Assembly: GCA_014529385.2 (NCBI GenBank)
Contig: CM043959.1
Location: forward strand, 52,513,753 to 52,577,752
Length of the DNA stretch: 64,000 nucleotides
Source: Adiantum capillus-veneris
Lineage: Eukaryota > Streptophyta > Polypodiopsida > Polypodiales > Pteridaceae
Direction of reading: 5' to 3'
Part shown: piece by piece, positions 22,474-35,550 of the stretch
Layout: every line of letters starts with the position of its first letter
Numbering within the stretch: position 1 is the first letter of the stretch
Program-made: the position numbers and the translations under genes
The notes under the pieces: generated by a model
Database searches by the model: none
What the model was told of the DNA's origin: nothing
The model's input: only the letters and a program-made list of their open reading frames with translations

Positions 22474-25400
22474 ATGTCTGACGGTTTCAATCAGATTGTT
22501 ACTGAGAAGCTTGAGAAAAATAACTACCCTGCATGGAAGTTCAGAATAACAAATTTCCTAAAAGGAAAAGGTTATTGGGACTATGTAGAAGGAGACAATG
22601 AAAAGGAACCAGAGATTCCCGAGGCAAATGCTACAACAGAACAAAGGAAAGCTTTGAGGGACTGGCAACAAGGCCAGAGCAAAGTGATGTATTGGCTTTC
22701 TATGAGCATCACAGATGGCATGCTGGGCTATCTACAGGATGCTGAAACTCCCGCCATTGCATGGAAAAACTTAGGCAGAGTGTTCGAGGTCAACACCAAG
22801 GCCAGGAAGCTTCAACTAAAGTCGGAGCTAATTCAGGTTAAGAGGAACAACCTCTCCATCAATGATTATGCTTTGAAGATCAAGAGTATCATCGAGGCTC
22901 TTGGATCTATTAAAGTCTCAGTGGAAGACGATGACATTGTCCGTGCATGCTTGGATGGCCTAGGAGATGAGTATGTACATTTCAGGTCTTCCATGAATAC
23001 AAGAGACAACATCCCCGTGTTCCAAGATTTGATTTCTATGCTTATTCTTGAGGAGAAGAACCTTGACACATCTTCTTCTCATGGCAGAAATAATTCTGAA
23101 CAGGCCTTCTATTCTAACTCCAATAGAGGTAGAGGTAGAGGTAGAGGTTGTGGTCGAGGCCCAAGGGGTTGCAAGGGCCAATTTCAAGAAGGTCAATCAA
23201 ATCAAAACAATACAGGTGGCAGGGGAAACCAGTCTCAAGGCAGGGGGAGTCAAAGAGGTCGTGGTGCAGGATCAAGCAGGCAACAACATACTGCAAATAG
23301 CAGAGAATGTTGGACTTGTGGTGAAAGAGGTCACATGTCACGTGACTGTCCAAAGGGAAAAGCAAGTGGAAAGAGAGAACAGGGCAACTATGCATCTACT
23401 AGCAGAGATGCAGATGACAGCAAAAATGAACGCATGTTTGTTATGCAACATGTAATGAATACAATGACTACAGAGAATTCCACCCAAGATGATGTTTGGT
23501 ATGTGGATTCAGGTGCCTCTAATCACATGACGTCTCGTGGAGAGTGGTTTAGAGATATGCGCAAACCAGATGTGTCAGGCTATGTGCAGACAGGAGATGA
23601 CACATCTCACCCCATTGCTCATGTAGGGGACATACCTCTAAATACGAAGAGTGGAAAATCAAAGTACTTAGCAGATGTACTTCATGTCCCAAACATTACA
23701 AAGAATCTTGTTTCTGTTCGACAAATGGTTGAGCAGGGTTTGCAGGTTCGCTTCAATCCAAATGGCTGTTATGTAGAAGATTTCCAGAATGGCTGTAAGC
23801 TGATCACAGAGGGCAAATGTGTGGGCAGAATGTTTACGCTGAATGTAGACATGCCTGAGGTAAAAGCTGCATTATTTGCACAGGGCACAGGTGTTGTGGC
23901 TGATGTTGACATTTGGCACAAACGGATTGGCCATGTCAATGAGCAGAGACTGCGCAGCATGCAATCAAAACAGATTGTAAAAGGTTTGCCCAAATTCAAG
24001 GTGGATGGTATGAATAAAGTGTGTGCAGCATGCCAGTTTGGAAAACAGTCAAAGGGCTCATTTCCTCATGAGCGCAATGTATGTAAAAAGCCACTTGAGG
24101 TGGTGCACACAGATGTTTGGGGTCCAACCGATACTGCATGTATACATGGTTGCAGGTATTATGTCTCTTTCATTGATGACCATACAAGGAAAGTATGGGT
24201 CTACTTCATGCATAACAAAAGTGAAGTGTTTGGTCACTTTCAGGACTTCAAAGTCATGATTGAGAAGGAGACAGATATGCAAGTCAAGACATCGAGCTCA
24301 GATGGAGGGGGAGAGTACTTCTCCAACGATTTTTCAGATTTTCTGCGAATGCATGGTATACGCAGGTAGTTTACATGCAGATATACTCCACAGCAGAATG
24401 GGGTCGCAGAAAGGAAAAACAGGCACATTACAGAGGTTGCACGTGCATTGATGAATGAGAAGAACATGCCTCATCATTTCTAAGCTGAAGCTGTAAATAC
24501 AGTTGTGTACATTATGAACAGGACACCTACAACTGCGGTGCATGATGTAACACCTGAGGAAAAGTTTACAGGTACAAAGCCTGATTTGGCACACTTGAAA
24601 GTGTTTGGCTGCATAGCTTACGTGCATGTACCAGATGAGTTGCATAGGAAATTGGATCCTAAAGCAGAGAAATGTATTCTTGTGGGATATTCCCTTGAAC
24701 AAAAGGGGTACAAGTGCTACAATCCTACTACACGAGAATTACGAGTGAGCAGAGATGTAGTCTTTGATGAGATGAGCAGCTGGTACAGTAATGCACATGG
24801 CACTATTGGGGCTGATGTAAAAGATGATGTGGCTGTACAAAATGTGAGGCCACAGTCACAGGTTTTGAGTGGACCACAAGAGTCCTCTTCTCGTGGCTCT
24901 GTTGAGAAGCCATGGAATGGTAGACTACGTACGTAGGTTACTCCACCAACAAGTACAGGGAATGTATCACGAAAAGGAAAGGAAAAGGTAGATGAACCTC
25001 CCTTTATGGCTGATGCATCATTAGGGTTTTCACATGTAGACATGGATTCAGATGGTTCTAAACAAAGTCTTGATGAGGAATTTGGAATTCTGGCTGTCAA
25101 GACACCTGGTGTAAGGAAAGTACAAGAAGATGCTAGAGGGAAAAGGAGTGACCCAGGACCGCGCAGATCTAACAGAGTCAGAAATCCAGTTCAGAAATTG
25201 ACTTATGATGGGTATCTAGCGCATCACTAAGCCTACATGGCTAAGGTGATACAGGATGTGGAGCCCACATGTTTTGAGGATGCAGTTGGAAATGTGCATT
25301 GGGATGATGCAATGAATGAAGAGATGGCTGCATTGGAAGCAAACGACACATGGGAGTTGGTGCCATTGCCAAGTGGCAAGAAAGCTATTGGTTGTAAATG

Positions 25401-26760
25401 GGTGTATAAAACCAAGCATAAGGCTGATGGTAACATTGAGCGTCACAAGGCAAGGTTGGTCGCAAAGGGTTATGCACAGACGTATGGCATAGACTATGAG
25501 GAGACCTTTGCTCCAGTGGCAAAGATGACGACTGTGAGAGCTGTCATAATAGTGGCTGCATCTAGAGGATGGATTATGCATCAAATGGATGTAAAGAATG
25601 CCTTCTTGAATGGTGAGTTGCAAGAGGAAGTATATATGGATCAGCCACCTGGTTATGTCGATCCAGGTTACCCAGATTATGTATGCAGACTTCTCAAAGC
25701 TTTGTATGGTTTGAAGCAGGGCTCTAGAGCATGGTATGACAGGATTGCCAAGTATCTTCTCAGTATTGGGTTTAGGAGAGCTCATGCTGATCATTCACTC
25801 TATGTACGTGAGAGTGATGTGGAGATTGTGGTCATTACCATATATGTAGATGACCTTATTATTGTGGGTGACAATACTATGGAGATTGACCATGTGAAGG
25901 GTCTTCTCAAACAGGAGTTTGAAATAAAAGATTTGGGTGAGTTGCGCTACTTTCTTGGCATTGAGGTGATCAGGACTCTAGAGGGTGTATGGCTGTCACA
26001 GAGACAATATGCTTTGGACATGTTGTCAAAGTATGGTATGGCTGATTGTAAGCCAATTTCTATTCCCTTGGATGTGAATGCAAAGCTGAGTGCAGAAAAG
26101 GGTCATGTTGTTGAGGATGTCAATATGTACAGGAAGATTGTGGGTAGTCTAATCTACTTGACTATCACGAGGCCAGACTTGAGCTACACAGTAGGCTTGG
26201 AGAGTCAGTTCATGCAGCTTCCGAGGAAGCCACATTTGGATGGAGTACGACGCACACTTCGGTATGTGCAAGGGACTCTTGACTACGCATTGTTCTATGC
26301 AGCAGATGTGCCATTAGCATTGTATGGGTATACAGATGCAGATTGGGCAGGTAGCATTGTTGATAGGAGATCTACGAGTGGCTTCATGTTCTCTTTTGGG
26401 AGTGCTGCTGTTACTTGGAGCAGCAAAAAGCAGCCTACGGTTGCTTTATCGAGCACAGAGGCCGAGTACAGAGGTGCAGCAGTTGTGGCGTGCGAGGTAG
26501 CTTGGCTACGCACATTACTTGAGGACTTGGGAGTGCAGGTGGACCAGCAGATTGTCATCCATTGTGACAACCTCAGCAGCATGCAGTTGGCTAGGAACCC
26601 AATGTTCCATGCTAGGACCAAGCACATAGAGGTCCATTACCACTACGTTCGAGAGCGAGTGTTGGCGGGCTACATCGACTTGGTCTATGTTAGCACAGAG
26701 GAGCAGATAGCGGATTTCTTTACCAAGGCCCTCGGAGCTGAGAAGCTTCGATGTTTCTAG
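22474..26760 (+). pseudogene. Copia-2 gag-pol with in-frame nonsense codons
   Basis: One continuous frame of about 1,428 codons with the copia order. It holds a UBN2-like gag, an RGRGRG-rich linker, a CX2CX4HX4C knuckle (residues 279-292), a protease with DSGAS (D345), an integrase finger and catalytic region (to about 24450), a reverse transcriptase with YVDD near 25849, and an RNase H with SSTEAEYR near 26455. In-frame stops lie at 24367-24369 (TAG), 24481-24483 (TAA), 24934-24936 (TAG) and 25228-25230 (TAA). The terminal TAG at 26758-26760 also looks premature, because typical copia tail residues follow it in frame. There is no frameshift. At least the first stop fits a CAG-to-TAG change. 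Not functional without readthrough. Confidence 0.93.
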
Positions 26761-26784
26761 ACTATGCTTGGACTCTGCGACATG

Positions 26785-26801
26785 CAGAGCTCGAGGGGGA
26801 G
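26785..26801 (+). other. Copia-2 polypurine tract
   Basis: CAGAGCTCGAGGGGGAG directly precedes the 3' LTR; its purine-rich end is the expected primer for plus-strand synthesis. Confidence 0.8.
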
Positions 26802-27113
26802 TGCGAGCTCTACATCTTGAGCTGGCATCCACTACGGGTCTTGGCCGCTTACAGCATTTACTCACTGGCGCGTTAGGTGACCGACACTGAGGATCTCTGC
26901 CAGTGATTCTACAGCTGGACTACACTTATAGTGCCAGCCTAGTACGCTTCTAGCGAGTTCACACTTAGTGACCGCATGTACATATGTGCTACTTTTCAGT
27001 TTTAGCACTAAGTCATTTTGTACTTTTTTTTATGTGTGAAGAAGAAGAAGCTTTCCATCTCTGTGTGGTGTGTGCTTGTCTTGTGTAGCTCTCTTGCATC
27101 CTCATTCTTTACA
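26802..27113 (+). repeat. Copia-2 3' LTR
   Basis: This 312-bp LTR is the partner of 21916-22236 and is followed by the second copy of the target duplication. Confidence 0.93.
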
Positions 27114-27658
27114 TATAGTACCTATGAGCTTACAATGGTGGTTTTGAAGCACCAATCCCTTTAGCATGATAGTTTTGTACCTATCTATGGTTTCTTTAGG
27201 AGATCCTCATGTTTAAATATACCATCAATGTTCTCTTATCTAGAAGAGTGCTAAAACATTGATGTGTAAGATTACTTGTTTGTTCTCATGCTAGCTTCTA
27301 TCCTAGTAATTTTTTTTTTTTAATCGTTGCACCTACGTAAAGAGTAACTTTGATTGGACATTGGGGTGTGTCAGGTAGCAATTACTAGTGTTATGTAGGA
27401 CCTCCATTATTTTATGTAAGCTAACAACTTGATTTCAACACTTTAGGAGCATACCTGTGATTCATTAAGCAAATGTATTGGATGCTTCATGTAAGATTTT
27501 CTACCCAATTATTTTTGACACACACCTTATTTGTTTAGTGACACTCTTGTCTTTGCTTGCCAAAAGGAAAAAACAAGATCTTTTATATCTTGTGTGACGG
27601 TACGACTTTGAGATTGTTCATTAATACATAATTACAAAGGAAATGTGCCAACCTCAGC
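27114..27658. other. Continuation of the interrupted repeat flank, no gene
   Basis: The first bases continue the sequence interrupted by copia-2: ACAATGGTGGTTTTGAAGCA near 27133 echoes ACATTGGTGGTTTTTGAGTGC at 21884. No coding sequence is recognised in the rest. Confidence 0.5.
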
Positions 27659-27946
27659 CTATTTTAACCGTGAATTGTCTGCTGTAAAGTTTAATCGATG
27701 CAATCCAGTAAATCTTGCCATCTTGGTGTTGCTAATAAACCTTGACGGATCTCGTTCACTATTCACCAACATCATGTAGATAGCTCTTTTAAGCTTCAAC
27801 TCCTCTTCAAAAATGGATGCTTTGACTTTAGTAAAGGTACCTTGAATATTGGACAGTATTGACTTCGAAGATGCATGATCAAAATGTCTAAAGATTGGCT
27901 GTTGAAGAAGAAAGAGAAGGGCCGTTTTCTTAGCATCACAAGCCAT
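27659..27946 (-). pseudogene. Unrecognised coding remnant
   Basis: A 95-codon minus-strand frame with protein-like composition (...RAIYMMLVNSERDPSRF... then MARFTGLHRLNF). It reads like a fragment of a larger domain but I cannot name a family. No introns or neighbours help. Minus-strand frames further upstream (28066-28450) may belong to it or may be chance. Confidence 0.25.
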
Positions 27947-28468
27947 GCCTTGTGTTGCTTCATGTCAGCACTTTGAGACTTTCATGCAAACCTGATTCAT
28001 GTCTTCTGTTGAACATGAACTTGATGCATCACTTTCTCTTTGTCTCCTATGGATCTCTCATTTCTTCATGGACCAATATTGTCGCATACGATGGGTGCAT
28101 TCATATGGTGAATTGTGATTGTGTCTTCCCTATGGTTACGTTGAGGCATGTCACCATGGAATGGATAGTATTGGGCATGCTGTGAGAGAACCCAGACAAC
28201 TGCATTGTACTTGAAGCACAATCCCCTCTTCCAAATAGCTAACATCACCATCAATGACCAACAAGGTACATGGCAACTTGGCCCAATGTTGCCCAACTCT
28301 TTTGCTACAATGTCCATCCCAATATTCTGTTGCAAAATCTCCACCTTGATCTCTTGCTCTATAATCTCTATACCTGAATGGGAAACTCCAACGCGTCCCA
28401 GCAACTTCAAGCTGCAATTAATGTGCAAGAGTGCAAAATAGGAAACTCCACACACACACACATAGAAA

Positions 28469-28529
<61 letters not shown>

Positions 28530-29139
28530 ATAAAAATGCCCTCAATTATGAACCATATTTTGGGTTTTTGAATTTCACAATTACAAGTATTCTCAGCTAA
28601 AGTGAATTTACTAAAGTGATTGTACTCAGCTCCAGCCATACAGCTATAGTCAAACACATATCACCATAAATGTGAAAAAGGCCGGTATCACCTGCAAAAA
28701 ACCATGTAGTAATACAAAGTTTGAACATTTTGCTCAAGATTTAACCAAATGACTACCTTAGTTATCAAATAGGTAGATACAAGTGCCAATGCATCCCCAA
28801 ATCTGGTCCACCAAAACCATGTTGTGAGGCAGCTATACTATACTGCTCAAGATTTTTCCTCCCTGAAACTACTATTATGATTACCATCCCTAGCTATGAC
28901 ATACAAATTAATCTGATCCTTCAAACGCCAAGAAGGTTATATTCCAAAAACATAGTAATAACACTTCATAACATGAAATGCTAAAACACCAGCAGCCAGA
29001 AATCTAGCAAGTTGATATTATGCCAAGTAGAAATCCCCACATAACAATGGCAAGCATTTAATAAAGAAATTCTTATTTTTGTAAAACTTTGACGTCATTT
29101 CCCCAGCTTTCTCCAATAATATTTTAGTATTCCAAAGCA
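27947..29139. other. Intergenic with one GA microsatellite
   Basis: No gene is recognised. The only clear feature is the GA tract at 28480-28523, preceded by a short CA run. Confidence 0.45.
28480..28523. repeat. (GA)n microsatellite
   Basis: A GA dinucleotide tract of about 44 bp. Confidence 0.97.
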
Positions 29140-29144
29140 TGTCA

Positions 29145-30727
29145 TGTCATAATAATCAATATCTAATTCTCCTAAATGATTTTCTCATATTAAACTGATC
29201 ATTTAATGTGGGGAAGTGCCAGGGGAGAAAAAGCTAGAATATTGGTTAAGCTAGCAGACCGGCCACAGTAGGGATCCAAAGGAGGGAAAATAGGGATCTA
29301 AAGGGGGGGCCATCTGCAAAAAAGCCATGTGCAACAATGGGCTAAAAAGACCCTAAGGTTCAGCCCATTAAGACTTCCAAAATGCTAAGGTTCCAAAATT
29401 CAAAGGTTGTGCCGAAAGGGTTAAAGCTTAGGGGGAATTGGATGCTTTGTGTGCTCTCCAAAGTCAATGCACATCCCTACATGGGAGGGGGCGAGCCCTT
29501 CTTCTAGGGGATGAGAGAGAAATCCACACACACAAGCCCCTTTACACAAAGGGAATTAGGGACACATGTCAGCTCCCTAGCCCAGATGCCCACAAGGTGT
29601 GTCCAATTCCTATTGGATGACCCTTGAAGTGGACCAATGAGAATTAAGCTAGAGTAAATCTAGTTTAATTAATTTAAAAATATTTAATAAAAGAAACCAA
29701 TAAGAATTAAGTCTCCTAGAAGACTATTGGGCAGTCTCCCAAAGGGTCCAATGAGCATTCAGGAGCCCCATGGCTTGCCTGATTCCTATTGGCCAGGAGG
29801 CAAAGGGGTCCAATGAGAGTTTAGTTTAATTATTTAATTACATAAAGCTCTCACAAAAGGGAAAAGGGGGACACATATCAGAAGGCTATCACTTATGTTG
29901 CGTAATTGTGATTGGCTTGACTTGGGGAGGGCCAATGAGGCTGCAGGAAGAGCAAATAGTAAGGGGGCTCACCCAAGAGAGAGAGGGGGGCTGATTTTTC
30001 CAAGGCATTAACACACACACACACTCACACAATCTCAGGTGTGAAGAAAAGAAGACTATCTCTTCCCAAGCTTTAATGGAGAGCTCATCACCTACTCCAA
30101 GCTTGTGAGATAGAAGCCTACATCAACACTCTCTTGGCATGTGGATGCAAATCCAACCAAGATCCAAGCTTCAATGCATGCTCATCTCCTCTACCAAGCT
30201 AATTACTAAGCTAAGCTATGCTAATATGAGTAATTATGTGAGGAGATGTACATCTTTCTCGTAAGATACTCCTTCTTCCTCTCAATCTACTCTCATACCC
30301 TGCTAGCTCTCACCATCTTCGAAGGTGTGTGAGGTCTTGGGTCTGAGAACGGGGATAATTCAAGTTGTGTTTGCTAAGTGTTTTGCTTAGTGCATGAAGC
30401 TTTCATCTTCATTGCACTAGCTAGTCTTGAAGGAACACAAAGAATTGTATTGTACAATGTCTCTCTTGATGGGAGAAACCATAATACAAAGCCTTTTGGA
30501 GGGGGGACCGGCTCCATGCAAATCCGGTTCTCAATTGTTGTCATTAGCTTAATTTCTCTCTCTTTTGAAAGTATTGTCGATGCTATCTAACTAGGTGTTA
30601 TGATTTTTGTTGCTCTCTCCACCCAAGCACTCTTGTAATTCTCATTAGGAATCTATTCTAATGAAATGCCCACTATGTTCATGCTCATTTCCGCTACACA
30701 CGAGTTATTAGGCCATTAAATGTTACA
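29145..30727 (+). mobile_element. Solo LTR, 1.6-kb family (plus orientation)
   Basis: It starts TGTCATAATAATC and ends TTAAATGTTACA. It is flanked by perfect 5-bp duplications, tgtca at 29140-29144 and 30728-30732. No primer site or internal region follows, so the element was lost by LTR-LTR recombination. A homologous LTR lies inverted at 33893-35550. The LTR holds no convincing gene. Confidence 0.9.
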
Positions 30728-31360
30728 TGTCAACTCACTGGAGCACCTCACATGAGGATTTTAGTCTTTAAACCCACGTTTGCAAAAGGATTTACATCCA
30801 AATGACAAACAAATTTTCACCATAGAGTGGGCATATATCTGTATAATAGAATTTCTATTTTTAAAAAAACCGTATTCTGCTTGTATTTTGTTTCGATTTT
30901 CCACAGCTCTGTTTACTGTTATTTCCACACTGAACTTTATCTAAGGATTCATAAGCTGTTATCTTTTATGAGATCTTCACCTAAGATTAATGACATCATA
31001 AGCAAAAATCCGGGCAATATCAAACAAAATTATGTTTTTTGGTATTTTTCTCTCTATTACTCTATTCATCTAAACTAGATATATAGAAAACTACAAGAAA
31101 AAAATGTATTTTAGAGAAAATTGCAAGTACTTATACTCCCCAAAACTCCTGAGTAGGTGCAGATGCACCTACCTGGATGATGATGATTCCCTTTCGTTTG
31201 CACACAATGACGCATGTGGATTTGACTGTAGTGGATGGTATTCAGCTGGCAAGCAGGCATAGGAACCCAACTCCCATACTCCGAGTACTGAGAAGGTTAA
31301 GAGACTCAAAGCTGCATGGTGTTCTTAATCTGATAGCAAGCCGTCATAAGAGGACCTCGT

Positions 31361-31363
<3 letters not shown>

Positions 31364-31449
<86 letters not shown>
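31364..31449. repeat. (GA)n microsatellite
   Basis: A GA dinucleotide tract of about 86 bp. Confidence 0.98.
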
Positions 31450-31451
<2 letters not shown>

Positions 31452-32907
31452 CATCACTTGTTCTAGATCAGGGTATGGCGAGTAGGGAAAGGAGACACAG
31501 CATAAGTACAACAAGCGAGGGAAAACCCTCCTAGATAGGACGATGAAGGTATTGAGGAATTCTAAACTACAGATACTACGATGTATGTCTAAATTGTAAT
31601 AGGAGATGTATGCAAGGCTTGCATGGAGCTATTTAACGAGAGTACGAAAGGTGCACAATGGGTATTGATTTACTTGCCACAGCAAGTTTGGTCTATAGCA
31701 AAGGAGTCCAAAGTTAGGCTGGAGAATCCATTTGTACATGAAGTTGGCCACCTTGCATCGGTCCCATTCGACAGGTTATAAACCAAGTAGGGATCAATCA
31801 AATTAGAACAAGATTACAAAGTATAATATTGACCAGTATCAAGCCACGTGTATATACAAGCTAGGCATAAATTTGTAAATAGGAACCCGCATATATTTAT
31901 TGAACGAACCAAACTCCAATAATTGTCTAGTCACAAACTCCAATAACCGTCCAGTCGAACAATGTGGCAAGCGTAGCGTCTATGTATGCCAATTGGGATG
32001 CATGCTTGTGTGTGAGGGCATTAATGTACCTTCGAGTCAGCCAGTGGGGACTCAGCTAACCCTATTAATGAAAGAGAATCTCCTTTGAGTAATTGCTAGT
32101 GATCAAACCAAGACCTTGCCATAGAAAATTATGATACTCTCCATGTGTGTTATGGATACTGTGAGCCAGAGCAAGCTAGGTAAACGCCAAGTCCGAAGTT
32201 GCACAAAATAGTGCGGCAAGTCAGTAAGGATGATAAAATGGGACATGATCTTCTTCCCATGTAGATATGTGTGTGTGTGTGTGTGTGTGTAATTTTTACT
32301 CAAGTAGGATCCATAACTCATTTTCAAACATGTATTAACTATTCTTATTCTTTTGTGCATTATGAAGAACATATATACACACATCCCAGCAAATTCCGTG
32401 AATTTTCCTGGCTGTTGGAAGAGGTTTCCATGAGTGTTGATGCTTGTATATTTTGTGATGTGTACTGCGAACTTCGATTGCTATTTGTCAGATGTACCTG
32501 CTGTATACCATCATTCCTGAGATGTGTCCATGTTGTGGTGTGTTTAATGGTTCACTATTTACACACAAAGTGTTGAGTTAATTATACATGCTATTCCAAA
32601 CCAAGTTTATGTGCTGGCTTAAGATGATCTGGGAGCGGTTATACACACAAATAGACTAACAGAGAGGGGGAAATCAACCAGTTGTTTAATCACTTGAGCG
32701 TGATCAAGCATACATATACAATCAGTAGGGGAAAAGCCCAGATAATGATGCGGCAAAATGAAGCCGAGATGATCAAGAATCCATACCCGAACTTGTTGTA
32801 GGGAATACGTTAGTTGGGAAGGTGTTATGCACCTACTCGGAGGTATAGTGGAGTACGTCAGGGAAGGTCGTAAGAAAAATCAAATTTGTGGAGTGGATGC
32901 GGCTCGC

Positions 32908-32949
<42 letters not shown>

Positions 32950-33321
32950 CGTGTGTGTGTGAGTGTGAGTGTGAGAAAAAATGTTTGTGTGTATGTAACA
33001 AGGTAGCGATGTTAGGTGCGCATTTCCAGAGTGCTCTCAAGTTTTTGCGCAGGAGAGGAGAGAAAAAATGCGGTCATTTTATATACTGTGTATCACATGC
33101 ACAACTATTCGGTGTTTTAATTTTGGTTTGCTAAAATCCATATGCTACCAATCTGATACTTAACCGTGTACAGGTCATTTGGTGCAGTTATCTTTTGTTT
33201 ACTAAAAACCATATGTTGCCAATTTCACATGGGACCATATACGGTGCATTTCGTTATGTATTATGTGGCATTGTTATTCAAGTCCACAACTAAGTTTACA
33301 TTTAATTTTGTTCCTCCCTTT

Positions 33322-33325
<4 letters not shown>

Positions 33326-33403
<78 letters not shown>
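33326..33403. repeat. (GA)n microsatellite
   Basis: A GA dinucleotide tract of about 78 bp. Confidence 0.98.
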
Positions 33404-33409
<6 letters not shown>

Positions 33410-33879
33410 CAAAGATAGACAGAAGCCCATTTTTAGACATGACACGTACATGGATATTTGGGCCTGTCATATGACGATGCCCCCGTATACATATTTTGTG
33501 ACCTATTTACTAAAAATAACAAAGAAAATAACAATATGCTCTAAAAAATCAAAGTAGAAATCCAATTAAGAAAATCTATTGAAAAACACAGCTTTATTGT
33601 TTTTTGTTGTATTTTTTCATTTTTAAGTCTCAATATCAAGAAAAATGATGAAAAATAACCAAAAAGGATTTTTTTAAATGATTTTCAAATAGTATATATA
33701 CTATTTACACTCTCGGGGAGAAATTATCAGTTTAATTCCCCTGTTGATGATTTATAAGGGCATTATTAGGTAATTTGGCAAAAAATCACACGTTAACATC
33801 AAACTTTTTCCTCCCTCTTCAAACATTGCCCTTATTTACTTAGTTCCCTTCCTCTTGAGAAAGAAAAGAGAAACCGATA

Positions 33880-33891
33880 GCTCTGATACCA
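33880..33891 (-). other. Primer-binding site (initiator tRNA-Met)
   Basis: The minus strand reads TGGTATCAGAGC one base after the LTR end at 33893, so the LTR at 33893-35550 is a 5' LTR in minus orientation. Confidence 0.88.
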
Positions 33892-33892
33892 G

Positions 33893-35139
33893 TGTAACAT
33901 TTAATGGTCTAAATAGCTTGTAAATAGCCGAAAATAACTTAACATAGTGAGCATTTCATTAAGAGAAAGTTCCTAATGAGCATAGAAGAGTGCTTGGTTG
34001 GAGATAGCAACATTAGCATAACACCTAATTAGTTTGGCATAATAATACTTGAAAGAGGGAGAGAAATAGAACAATTGACAACTATTGAGGACCGGATTTA
34101 CATGGACCGGTCCCCCATCAATCAGGCATTTGTATTATAGCTTCTCCCATTAAGAGAGACTTTGTACAATACAATTCTTTGTGTTCCTTGGTAAAAACTC
34201 GGTGGTGCAATGAAGATGGAAGCTTCATGCACCAAACTTACACGTGATAACACATAACATCAATTCCCTCGCGGTCTCAGACCCAAGACCTCACACACCT
34301 TCGAAGATGGTGAGAGCTAGCAGGGTATGAGACTAGATGTAGAGGAAGAAGAAGTATTCTTACGAGAAAGAAGTATTTCCTCACTTAATTACTCTTGTAG
34401 CTTAGCTTAGCTTAGTAATTAGATAATAGAGGAGAGAAGCATGGCATTGAAGCTTGGCTCTTGGTTGGATTTGTATTCCATATCCAAGACTTGTTGGTGT
34501 AGGCCTCCATTCTCAAAACTTGGAGAAGAAGATGAGCTTTCCATTAAAGCTTGGAGAAGGAGATGACTTTCTTGCTCTACACATGAGTTATGTGAGTGTG
34601 TGTGTGTGTAATTGTGTTAGGCAAAAGTGAGGCTTCTCTCTCTTCTTGGGCAACCCCTTCTCCAATTTACTCTTGCTGGCATCCTATTGGCCCTTGAAAA
34701 GCTTAGCCAATAGCATTTGAGAAAGCTTTTTACTCATGTTGGCTCCCTATTGGCCCTTGAAAAGATTAGCCAATAGCATAATTTGAGATGCCAAGTCAAG
34801 AGCCTTGTGACAAGTGTCCACCCTTTTTGTAAAAGCTTAGATAATTAATTTAATGATCTAAATTCGTATTGGACCTTTTAGTCTTTTGGCCAATAGGAAT
34901 TAAGAAAATTTGTGGGCTGCTTATTTCTCATTGGACCTTTTGACTATCCAATAGTCTTTTTGGGAGATTAATTCTCATTGTTTCTTTTACCAAGCATTTC
35001 TAAAATAAGAAAGTGAATTTACACTAGCTCAATCCTCATTGGTCCACCTCTTTGTCAATCCATTAGGATTCAGACAAAATTGGGGGTTTTGTTGCATGCC
35101 TGACATGTGTCTTATTTGCTTTTAGGTGTAAAGGTAAGC

Positions 35140-35172
<33 letters not shown>

Positions 35173-35550
35173 GTCTCATCCTAGCTTGCCCACTCTCTTG
35201 TCTTCTTGTTGTAGCTACTTTGTTGACTTTAGCATTGAGCACTTTAGTCAGTAAGAGCGGTTCCCATGGCCTAGGACTTTTAGAGTAAAAATTTGGAACT
35301 TTGCCCTATGGAAGTCTTAATGGAGTTAAACCTAGAGGTACTTTAAACCAAATGATGTACTTTTCTCTTTAGCAAACCATCCCCATCTGGATCCCCAATT
35401 CCTGTCTTTTGGATCCCTTGTTGAGACCGCGGTCTGGCAGTCTTTCCAATATCCAACCTTTGCTCCCCCCTGGTATTTTCCTATTATTAAAGTGATCACT
35501 TTAATATGAGAAAATCATTTGGGGAAAGTAGATATTAGGTTTTTATGACA
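33893..35550 (-). mobile_element. 5' LTR of a truncated element, 1.6-kb family (minus orientation)
   Basis: It is homologous along its whole length to the solo LTR at 29145-30727, but inverted. It starts TGTCATAAAAACC at 35550 and ends AATGTTACA at 33893. A primer site follows, but I find no gag-pol or 3' LTR before 30733, so the internal region is deleted or unrecognisable. Confidence 0.85.

Larger units (their letters stand above)
21916..27113 (+). mobile_element. Copia-2: complete-length Ty1/copia element, coding region disabled
   Basis: A plus-strand element of about 5.2 kb with LTRs at 21916-22236 and 26802-27113, initiator tRNA-Met primer site, gag-pol frame, GGGGGAG polypurine tract and perfect TSD (tatag). 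I count about ten substitutions between the LTRs, and a difference of about nine bases at the 5' tip (TGTTGAGATGTGGAGC versus TGCGAGC). It is therefore older than copia-1 but still structurally complete. Coding is interrupted only by nonsense codons. Confidence 0.94.
30733..33879. other. Intergenic between two inverted LTRs, microsatellite-rich
   Basis: No gene is recognised. It contains (GA)n at 31364-31449 and 33326-33403, and (GT)n near 32268-32290 and 32911-32941. The part next to 33879 should be the leader of the minus-strand LTR element, but no gag or pol can be traced in it. Confidence 0.5.
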
